Source: Acanthococcus lagerstroemiae
Taxonomy: Eukaryota > Arthropoda > Insecta > Hemiptera > Eriococcidae
Assembly: GCA_031841125.1 (NCBI GenBank)
Contig: CM063106.1
Location: 34,096,001-34,160,000, forward strand
Direction: 5' to 3'
Length of the DNA stretch: 64,000 nucleotides
The notes beneath the pieces are model-generated. The model did not search any database and was not told the origin of the DNA. It saw nothing but the letters and a program-made list of their open reading frames with translations. Below, piece after piece: positions 56,101 through 64,000 of this stretch. How positions within the stretch are numbered: position 1 is the stretch's first letter; each line of letters opens with the position of its first letter. The translations under genes were made by a program, and so were the position numbers.

Positions 56101-58734
56101 GCGTTGCAGAGTACAATATTTTTGGGTTATTTATTATACGATGTATTGGAATTATGTGGACTCTTCAGCGGGCAGCGCCAAAGACTAAAAAAAATTTTGG
56201 ATTTTTATTTCTATAGCATCAGTGCACCTTCCAGTTTTGTACGTATGAAATTATTGTTTATTGTTAGTATTCTCTCTTTTATCACGCGTTTGTAGGTAGA
56301 ACCGTAATGTGAAGGAAAGATATTGAACGTATACATGTATTATGTTATGTTTGCGATCAGGTCTCAACAAAGTTTGAGATATACAACGTCCGTACGTTTC
56401 AAATTAATATTAGGTTATTGGTGCCGTATATTTATTATTTTTTTTTTTAAACTAATTTAGGCATTAGTGGACAAATAATTCGTGTTGCTCTTCTTCATCT
56501 ACAGTAGTTCAAAATGAAGATAAGTGACTGCGGCACACCCAAAAATGTCTGCTGCTCTATAGACGAATACTAAGGTACGTGCGGATATTAACGCCATGCG
56601 AAAGAAGATTTGCTCTCACTCCCCTCCACATGCATTTGTAATGAAAGTTTGTAGCTTATGAGGAAGGGGAAGCATATATTTCAAATCCACATTTGAAAAT
56701 CGGCAAATAGACTCCAAGAAGAGCTTCAATAAAGAAAATTGTGAAAGGTATGAAATAACACCACACCAAATAGGGTCGGGTATTAACGCCACATAATTTT
56801 AATGTAATTTTCAGTCAACAGAAACGTATCATTATAACTGTTCATATGATTCAATATTAATTACCCCGTATCCGCACGTTTGATTTATAAACCAAAAATG
56901 GTCACCCCCGCCCCCTTCACGTTTTCCCGGTCAACAACTACCGTGTGCCCTTCTTGATAAACTGCAGGAGTGAGTCACAGAAGGTAAACAAAATCCGGAG
57001 GAAAATAAGTCCCTCTCTAAAAACTCTGGTGACCCCCGCGTACACCCTTAAATGTTGCCCCAATATTCTTCACATAAATTCCACACAGCTACATAAAATA
57101 AAGAAGTAGGAAAATAAGTTTAAAAATTCTTGAATAAATCTAAAATTAATGAAAGACAATGGATTTTGTTTTAGGCAAAATCTACATTAGTAAATAACCA
57201 ACCAAAGCACAGCAGAAGAAAATAAAATTCTTGTATAAAATACTGGCCCTGTTGACCGATAGCTTATTTGACTGAACTTTCAGTACCGCGGTTCGTAGGT
57301 CTTCCTTGGACCATTCGCATCTGGTTTTCGACATGCTTGGAGCCATCTGATAAACCAAAAACAAGAAAATTCAAAGTTCACCAGATAACGTGTGAAAGAC
57401 GACGAAATTAAAATTCAGAGACATGAGTACTTATAATATGATTTCTTCCTATGGCGTTTTTACCCGCACATACTAAGGCAACTACAATACATCTCGATCT
57501 TCTACTTTTTATTCAGATACGATTTTATCATTAATATTATTGAAATATTTTTACATGTCATAAAAGCTCGAGCAACGTACTTTCCAACAATATAAAGCAA
57601 GTTACACTTACATCATTTTAATCGCTGAAATCGTATCTCACAAAATCATCTTCATTTTTCAAAAAATAGTAGAACTTGAAAATTCTGGCCGGCTATTTTT
57701 ATTTTTGCACTTATCACAAGCAGAAATAATCATGCAAGGTTCACAATCGGCAAGGTTGTTTCCGTGGATGAGTGCATAATAAAGTAAGAAGTGTCACCTA
57801 GCGGTAATTTTGACAACTAACACACTTTTGCGACACATGGCGTTGTTACCCGCACGTACTTTATATGAAAAACATATTAATTTGTAAATGTTATGTTGAT
57901 TCTAGTGTGTCGCCATTTTATTCTGGATAATGTATATTTTCGACCACAAACTAATATTTCCAGTACTACTTGACCGATTAATTCCCTTATGGTTGAATCA
58001 TGCGATTCATACGGTTATTGTGATTAATGCCGTGCTGCAAACATATCATAACAAATTTTCACCACCGAAGCTCACCAAATACTTGCGGTCATTCACAATA
58101 TTCTATGTTGTCTACCTAATATGGTAAGGCGTCCAATGATGTATTTTTATTTCGAACTTTAATTTACATGATCTGACAACCCCCGTGGCGTAGCCATTCC
58201 CAAAGGGGGGGGGGGGCAAAGTAAGATTTTCAAGGGAAAAATTGAGGTATTTTTTAAGAATCGCCGATGTTAAAGAACTATTTTAATTTCAAGTGGCTGG
58301 GGGCATTCTCCCCCCCTCGCCCCCCGTTTTGGTTACGCCCCCCTGAGAACCCGAATTCTTACGTACTTACCTACTTATCAGTTACATAAATTTCTCATTA
58401 AAGTTGTTTCTTTCATTATTTTTCCAGCATTTATGAAACATATTTTGAAAAACAGCAATGGATTTACCCATTTATCGAGAAAGTAGATGAACCGTACAGA
58501 TTTATTATGTTGGTACTTATATTTATCAGTTGTGTCTTAATCAGTTTGATCTTCCACTATTGTAACGCTTGGTATTGCAGTAAGTATTCGGCCATGCAAG
58601 TTTTACCTATCTCGTATATTTTTTGGCAACTGAAATTTGAAGGAAAAAAAAATTATAATGTTTTTCACTTTTCAGGCTCACAGGCCAAACTGGAAAGTCA
58701 ACGAGCTGCAGGGCGAAAAAAACAAAAAAGTTGA
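50117..58734 (+). CDS. AIG1/ADTRP-family multi-pass membrane protein (copy A)
   Basis: Human AIG1 and ADTRP are membrane hydrolases of fatty-acid esters of hydroxy fatty acids, using a Thr and a His (family knowledge). Five exons: 50117-50260, 56101-56238, 57906-58123, 58428-58579 and 58676-58734, consistent phases, 236 residues (AIG1 about 238). The first residues MNSLALHLGIVIFFIVSW form a membrane helix. Thr44 in RYLTNWNF aligns by eye with the AIG1 catalytic Thr. LIPLWLNHAIHT (about 119-130) is the family's His motif. Further helices lie at VAILFWIMYIF and FIMLVLIFISCVLISLIF. The C-tail is basic (GRKKQKS). Intron 1 is 5.8 kb and full of retroelements. The gene runs tail to tail with copy B. 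Confidence 0.88.
50940..51240 (-). repeat. dispersed repeat, copy 1 (inverted relative to 53370-53650)
   Basis: The reverse complement closely matches 53370-53650, e.g. GAAAAATTGTAT, AAGGAATATTTTATRTTAT, ATATGTTCCGAGATATTC, CTTCAAGGTCAAAGCGGCAC, CAAATTTCAGTGCGACCC. Confidence 0.9.
51270..52330 (-). mobile_element. LINE fragment (reverse transcriptase and C-terminus)
   Basis: On -: NLWFADNVVLIRKNAIELAK (RT catalytic box with ADN in place of ADD) near 52150, RYLGQIISLKGGASKEVQDY near 51720, then RNRGKPNTRWLNEIQRDV near 51310, a typical LINE C-terminal motif. A repeat block at 51757-51990 interrupts it. Confidence 0.75.
51757..51990. repeat. repeat cluster inside LINE, also at 345-430
   Basis: Two direct copies (about 51822-51890 and 51905-51980) and one inverted copy (about 51762-51830) of a unit with TAGCGCTCC, AGTRACSGATATTA and AATATTACCCCA. 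The unit at 345-430 is the same family. Confidence 0.78.
52778..52949. mobile_element. 172-bp palindromic MITE
   Basis: Arms of about 75 bp: AATTGAAGGGTAAAGAATCA near 52778 pairs with the right end near 52949, and TTTGCCACTTTACTTCAAGG with its complement on the other arm. The loop is about 25 bp (52853-52878). Confidence 0.88.
53370..53650 (+). repeat. dispersed repeat, copy 2
   Basis: Inverted partner of 50940-51240. A shorter third copy on the same strand lies at about 53150-53280 (CAATTATCTCCAAAAATATG, AAAATTGTATAGGACGTTC). Confidence 0.88.
54175..54830 (-). mobile_element. Penelope-like element fragment (GIY-YIG endonuclease)
   Basis: On - the frame runs IKQISNDKTETQDRNNSNRV then YRLDCEHCDMTYIGETGRKF, the start of the GIY-YIG endonuclease of Penelope-like elements, and then breaks. 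A tail with CTGAAGATGATGTAGCAACC lies near 54210-54245. The overlapping long + frame is its antisense shadow. Confidence 0.82.
55806..56048. mobile_element. 243-bp MITE in AIG1-like intron 1
   Basis: Perfect 18-bp TIRs CTCATGCACACTTGACCT (55806-55823) and its complement (56031-56048). Its right end lies 52 bp before exon 2 of the host gene. Confidence 0.85.
56573..57861 (-). mobile_element. pogo-like DNA element with HTH_psq remnant
   Basis: Imperfect 26-bp TIRs (22/26; left AGGTACGTGCGGATATTAAC, right AAGTACGTGCGGGTAACAAC) with TA on both sides (56571-56572, 57862-57863). On - at 57347-57230 a frame begins MAPSMSKTRCEWSKEDLRTA and continues VLKVQSNKLSVNRASILYK, the N-terminal psq-type helix-turn-helix of pogo/Tigger transposases. 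The rest of the transposase is absent. The end motif recurs internally near 56777 and 57447. It fills most of intron 2 of the AIG1-like gene. Confidence 0.82.
58183..58344. mobile_element. 162-bp G-run hAT-like MITE, copy 3
   Basis: Left end CCGTGGCGTAGCC, right end GGTTACGCCCCCCT; flanks GACAACCC (58175-58182) and GAGAACCC (58345-58352) match at 7 of 8. Same family as 39643-39827; lies in intron 3 of the AIG1-like gene. Confidence 0.75.
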
Positions 58735-59131
58735 AACTAGAATTCATTTTTAGACTTTTTTGTTGTTTTGTCCATATTCCTCTCCGGAGAAGTACCTTTG
58801 ACATTTTATTTTTGTGATTGTTGTAAAATTTATCGTGTATCTGTATCTACGTACAAAACTGATTGTGATGGTATTCGTTGTAATTTCGTTTTTATAAGTT
58901 AGTAAAGAATTATTGCTCAGTGTTTCCGAAGTAATTCCAATTTGTATTTGGTAACATGAAAAAGAATATGAGGACGAATTCACCCATGATATTGTACAGA
59001 GCCATTTCCATGCCAGGTTTCTTTTTGTTATCTTCAAGCTAATTTGAGACAATTTTCAGCATTTATGTAAATTTTATATTATAGGTTCTTCGCATAAACC
59101 AGAAACTGATTACATTACTCAATAATTCATT

Positions 59132-62100
59132 TTAATTGATTTTATCTTTCCATATAACATCATTCAGTTTGTAACAGATCAATAATATTATTAGAGGAAA
59201 AACAAATCCGGTCAGCAGGAATAAAGCGACTGCTTGAGGAATATCTTGGACAATTTCACCAATAACTAAATAAATCCACTGACCAGTAGTCCATCGGGTG
59301 TATACAATACTGAAAAAATATTTAATAATTTTTATTTGTCATCATCTGCATGTTAAATAAATATAAGGTACTGTACATTAAGAAATAAACTGGATTAGTT
59401 CGTTTGAACCTAATAGCGCGCAGAGGTTCATTTCAGGCAATAAAAGATCTTTGCCTAGAATGGCGCCTAGAAAGCTTGTTTTCTTAGGCAATAAAAAATC
59501 TTCATCTGAGATGATTTTGAGATGAGTTACCTAGACACTTGAAGGCACAGTACAATTTTTCATATAGGTATTATTTAGTACCTTTCTCATTCGTCAAATA
59601 ATTTCAGTTCGAATTCGCGCACGCACTGACGTGGCACTTCTCAACCGGGATACGATCAGTATTAAAGTCAGAGAAGTACCAATGGGGTGGGAGAGTTTTT
59701 CTTCCACCCAGACACTGTGGTTAGTTGAAAAAATTGTTCTGAGCAAGTGAATGTCGGGATATTAGGGGCAGCAGTAGGTCACAAAAAAACAAAATTTTCG
59801 AATGAAATACTCTACAACCTACTCTTTATCTTTTCGCTTGACCATCTCGAAATTTTTCCAGTTGGCAAAACGCATATGTGACATGGAATCATAAAATGTG
59901 CCTGTGGTGTCAAAAAATCATTTTTCACTTTCTTGACAACTCTTATAGAAAAAATCACGCTTTTTCAAATGAAATAGTTGCAGCTCCCTATCTTCATTCG
60001 TTTTTCTACAAATTGCATTTAAAAATTACGTCAAAAGCTTAAAAACATCCGTTTACATGGCGCAGTGTGAAACGGGCCTATGGGAAAATATCCGTTTACA
60101 TGGTGTTGTGTGAAACGGGCCTACAGGAATGACAGAGAACACCATTACCACCATCCCATCTTCACACTCGTTTATCTCGAAAATCTGTTTCGCATGAGAG
60201 GCACATTTCATGATTCCAGATCACATATTTTGTTACTAAAAAAATTAGGACCTTCCTCGCATTTTTAACGAAATTGTCTCGGTATGTCCCTCATTAGAAA
60301 CTTAGCTATTAATCTGTGTTCCAAATATCTTTTCAATCAACAAATCAATATAGCAATCAAACTCCATCACAAACTTTCTACTTAATCATAAAACACGCGT
60401 ATTATTTTTATTCTTGCAAATTGGCCATACCTCTTTAACTCCCTAGCATGGCCACTTTTTGGGGAAAAGGAAGGGAACTTGGAATCTAGGGGGCAAGATA
60501 ATAAAACCTTAAAATTTCAGTAAGTTGGCAAAAAAGAGTCTTTTCTTTGATTGCTGTGCCTAAATTTAGGAAATACTAGGGGGCTTCGCCCCCTGACCGC
60601 TTCGCGGCCCAACCCCCGCCGTCACTCACTTCGCTCATATCGGCCTGCAGTATCCCCCATAATCTAGCGCCCTAGGCACGTGCCTATGTTGCCTATATGT
60701 AAATACGGCCATGGACGTCATAGTAACATAAGTGTATCTTACCCTACATTATAAAATTTCCATGGAAATTATATGAAGACAACACGGCACCACACCATCC
60801 AGGAGCTCTTTCTTCCACCAAGGACCCTCGCCCCCCTAGGTTGGGCTACCCTCTGCCAATCCCCACCACCTCCTCCATCACAGTTACTTTCCCCCACCGT
60901 GCTCCTACTCGCCCGCCGCGATGCCCTTCCTCACCATGGCCGCCCTCCCTCTCCAGGAGCTCCCACCTCCACCGAGAAGCCCCCCCCAGGGGAAAGCACT
61001 TCTGGTGAAACATGAGATTAAGGTACAGAGGAGGCCACCAGAAATTTATCCCCACGGAGGGGAAGGAGGAAGTGGCTTTTACTGTTTAGTGTATAGAGAG
61101 CCCTCCTCCACCACAAACTTCTCCTCGTCCTTCACCGTGACCTTCCTCCACCATGAACCCCCTCCCAAGGGTAGGCTATTCCTGGAGAAATGAGTAATTA
61201 AAGGGCAGGGTAGGTGACCCGCAGTTGATTTTTTCTCCCGGAGGCAGTGACGGCGGATTTTACTATATACTCTCTTCTCCACCATGAGGGGCAGGGTAGG
61301 CAACCCGCAATGTTTTTCTCTCTCTCGGAAGTAGTGGCTTTTACTGTTTAATGTATAGAAAGCCCTCCCCCACCGCAACTCCTTGTCCTTCACGGCGATC
61401 TGCCTCTCCCCCAAACTCTCTCCCCCACCATGAACCCCCTTCCGAGGGTAGGCTACCACTGGAGAAATGAACAATTAAGGGGCAGGGTAGGCAACCCGCA
61501 GTGTTTTTTTTCCCCTCGGAGACGCTAGCAGCGGCGGATTTTACTTTTTTAGTATATAATAGAGAGAAGAGAAAATCTTCCAGGAGGAAGAGGAGAAAAG
61601 CCAGCTGCTCAAAGGGAAATACCCCATCCCCCACATACAGGCCTGTTAAATACCTATAACACTATAACATTCATTTGCTACTCATGCTACTTATGTGACC
61701 TGGAATCATGAGGTGTGCCTTTTGTGCGAAAACAGGTTTTTGAGATATACGAGTGTAACGATAGGATGGTGATAGTGGTGCGCACAGATGTACCTAGCGT
61801 GTACATCTGTGGTGGTGCGTTCTTATTCTCTGTCATTCCCCTAGGCCCGTCTCACACGACACTACATAAATGGTTGTTTTCCGTAGGCCCGTATCACACA
61901 ATGCCATGAAAACAGATGTTTTTAAACTTTTGTTGTAATTTTTAAAAGAAATTTGTAATGAAAAATGATCTGATTCCAGGTCACATATTCTTATTTAAGA
62001 ATATAAAACTGATTAGGAAAAAAAAAAAACTGTTGAGGAAACTCACCAGGCAATGTACGTTGAGCAATGTAAACAAAGCCCCAAAACAGCATGCTTAACT

Positions 62101-62223
62101 GTGGGATTCTGGTGAAAATGAAAGAACATTTCGAAGAATATAACGAAGAAGGGATTCGTGTGCACAGCGTGATTATACCAGTCTGGAATCCAAGTGCTCA
62201 TTTCCGATGGAAAAAACAATGGC
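59132..62223 (-). CDS. AIG1/ADTRP-family membrane protein (copy B), 5' part missing
   Basis: Two 3' exons on -: 62223-62047 and 59309-59132, joined in the same phase as the equivalent junction of copy A, together 118 codons plus stop. The first encodes PLFFPSEMSTWIPDWYNHAV then HTNPFFVIFFEMFFHFHQ, with the family His motif (WYNHAVHT). The second gives VYTRWTTGQWIYLVIGEI and a final helix ALFLLTGFVFPLIILLICY, ending NDVIWKDKIN. Earlier exons must lie above 62.3 kb and were not found, so they may be outside the window. Stops of copies A and B are about 400 bp apart, tail to tail. The intron holds two copies of one MITE and a tandem repeat. Confidence 0.82.
59875..60227. mobile_element. 353-bp MITE, copy A
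   Basis: Ends TATGTGACATGGAATCAT and ATGATTCCAGATCACATA. Contains a tandem pair of CCGTTTACATGG...GTGTGAAACGGGCCTA units. Inverted copy at 61692-61987. Confidence 0.88.
60773..61640. repeat. GC-rich degenerate tandem repeat (~265-290 bp period)
   Basis: Two to three units share GGGTAGGCTA, AGGGGCAGGGTAGG, ACCCGCAGT and CACCATGAACCCCCT. The DNA is far more C-rich on + than its surroundings. The long frames on both strands here are by-products of the repeat. Confidence 0.75.
61692..61987. mobile_element. 296-bp MITE, copy B (inverted)
   Basis: Ends TATGTGACCTGGAATCATGA and CTGATTCCAGGTCACATA. The body matches the copy at 59875-60227 in reverse complement. Confidence 0.88.
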
Positions 62224-62571
62224 CTATTTAAGGTTTGAATTAACCAGAAGACCGAACAAACGAACTGCAAATTATTTATACACATACAATCAGAGCCCCG
62301 AATTTGGTTAGAAAAAAGAAAAAAAAAAAAAAAGCTTATGCCGATACTTCTCGTCAACACCATGAAACTTGATCATGAGGCGTATGGGAGACAGTAACTT
62401 TAAAAGGTTTTTTATCCATACATAAACTTGATATGAAATAATACTTCAATGTTTCAATCACCCTCAAGAGGGTCAGGGGCAGGCTGCAATCAAAAAAGCC
62501 AGGGAGCCAATCCATTTCTATCAGAACACTTGAGCAGTAGAGCGCCATTTATGACTTCAGAAGTTGTTAAT

Positions 62572-63088
62572 TAGTAATGCCCGATTAATCGATTTTTACT
62601 AAAAGAAATCGATTTTGACGCAACCCGCAAACTAATATTGCGTGTTTGAGTCTTTGAGTATACTATACATACTCGAAGGTTGGAGTGCCTTGTTATTAAT
62701 GGGGGGAGGGATGAGAATACAGAATTGCAGTCTTTAAACAGTGTTCGAACCTGGAGTAACAGTACTAGGCACGGGTCTATAGTATCTCTATGAGTACCTA
62801 GCTACCTACCAGTAGATCGCGGTGCATTAGTAGCACTAAGGTGAGACTTGAGTGATTGAGAACTAAAAATAGGTTTTGCGGAAAATCATTTGAGTCCGCC
62901 ATCTATTTCAGAACATGCTTAAGTAGTAGAGTGCCTGTAAGTTGACTTATTTCGTCTTCTACTTTATATTTTCAATTTTTTCATTACAGCAACATACCAA
63001 AATAATCGATTTTTCCCTCAATTTTTTTGTCATGATAGAAAAATTGAATAATCGATTCTTAATGATAATCGATTTTTGGGCATCACTA
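62572..63088. mobile_element. 517-bp hAT-like MITE
   Basis: TIRs TAGTAATGCCC / GGGCATCACTA with flanks TTGTTAAT (62564-62571) and TTGCTAAT (63089-63096), 7 of 8 matching. The interior repeats AATCGATTTTT. Confidence 0.85.
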
Positions 63089-63096
63089 TTGCTAAT

Positions 63097-64000
63097 GAGT
63101 GTGTCATGAGATATGGAGGGGAAGGTTTTCTCAAATTTTAATAATTTATTTTAATTCATAGCAGGCCATAAACCTTTCAGCCCAGGGAGCATTTGCTCTC
63201 TTGTCTCCCTCTAGAAAGAGGCAAGAAGAGAAAAATTAACCAACAAAAAAGTATAATGCATCAGAATGTAAATACAATTAGGCTCAAAATGTCTTTCATT
63301 TTAAAATATCGAATACGCCTGATAACTCGTTCCCGCCACAGTACTGCTTGAACAAAATGTTATTTCCAGAGCATATTCTACTGTATGCAAGTTCAGGAAA
63401 GATCATTAATAGAAATAATGATGTCAGTAAATACCAAAACCTACAACGGATACCAAAATATTGCATTTATCAATATCCTGAAGTTGGAGCCCTCCCTCAA
63501 CCGGGTTCCAAGATTTGCGAGTTGAGAGTAAATCATTGTCAGAAATGAGTTCAGCGATCACCGAAATCTGCCAAACGACATCCATATTGCAATTATTGAT
63601 CCCCTCAAATTAAAACCCCTTTCCCTCCCCTGGTGCTATAACTTTGAAATTAGTAGCAAATGATTACCAGAAATGAGTTTTTAGTGACTATGAAACGATA
63701 TCCATATTGTATTTTCGTTGATACCCTTAAAGCGTAGCTCCTTCCCCTCCGTAGGCGCCACAGTTTTCAAATTTTGAACGATCGATTTTGCCCCATCTTC
63801 CTGCTATGCATTTAGGAAACAGGAATTCCCATTGAAAAATGGGTAAAATATCAGAAAATGGGAAATCCCCCGCACGCACACACACAAAATTTCCTTTTTC
63901 CAAATATTCTGGCCATTTTCAATGAAAATCCCAGTTTCCCATTTTCCCAATAAAAGTTTACAACAAGGATTTCCCCAATTCCCGCTTTCCTGGGAAAAAT
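63097..64000. other. gene-free right edge
   Basis: No supportable exon. The last 200 bp hold short repeats of GGAAA/TTTCC and ATGGG/CCCAT type. Confidence 0.4.

Noticed and set aside
60773..61634. Several frames of 80-131 aa on both strands
   Set aside because: They follow the GC-rich tandem repeat; no splice sites, domains or consistent codon use.

Overview
The window looks like AT-rich nuclear DNA of an insect, possibly a sap-feeding hemipteran; the order is inferred from overall character, not shown. Genes are intron-split with GT/AG junctions. They include a classic insect odorant-binding protein (OBP), and the spaces between genes are filled with insect-style transposon debris. Nothing prokaryotic is seen.

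Genes: (1) an OBP gene on + (9296-17010; the signal-peptide exon was not found) whose long fourth intron in the recovered part is packed with nested inverted-repeat elements. (2) A compact housekeeping block at 17.4-29.8 kb: Aurora A-type kinase (-, 17377-20333), the spliceosomal DEAD-box helicase DDX23/Prp28 (+, 21321-26134), proteasome subunit beta-3 (-, 26252-27397) and a three-finger U1/JAZ-type zinc-finger protein (+, 28174-29830). Aurora and DDX23 are divergent, DDX23 and beta-3 are convergent with about 117 bp between stop codons, and beta-3 and the zinc-finger gene are divergent. (3) An unrecognised gene on - with two recovered exons (34544-36278). (4) Two AIG1/ADTRP-family membrane-protein genes pointing tail to tail: one complete on + (50117-58734) and one on - (59132-62223) that continues beyond the recovered part. 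A coding-looking orphan ORF lies upstream of the first (49460-49804).

Mobile DNA dominates the rest: one LINE with an RNase H domain (1415-3910), a second LINE on - (about 43190-46745), a third LINE fragment (51270-52330), a Penelope/GIY-YIG fragment (54175-54830), a mariner relic (30282-31024), a pogo-like element (56573-57861) and many non-autonomous elements with terminal inverted repeats (TIRs). Several can be delimited to the base by target-site duplications: TA, TTA/TAA, or 8 bp of hAT type. In two places (2785-3703 and 31587-33799) the host sequence itself, a LINE reading frame in one case and a hairpin in the other, confirms the insertion because removing the element restores it exactly.

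The most unusual object is 31587-33799: a 2.2 kb element with TIRs of about 200 bp whose whole interior is a degenerate satellite of about 50 bp units, reversed about the midpoint, so the element is one giant palindrome. A fragment of the same satellite lies at 8937-9065. All gene structures come from reading splice sites and translations by eye; no database search was run.
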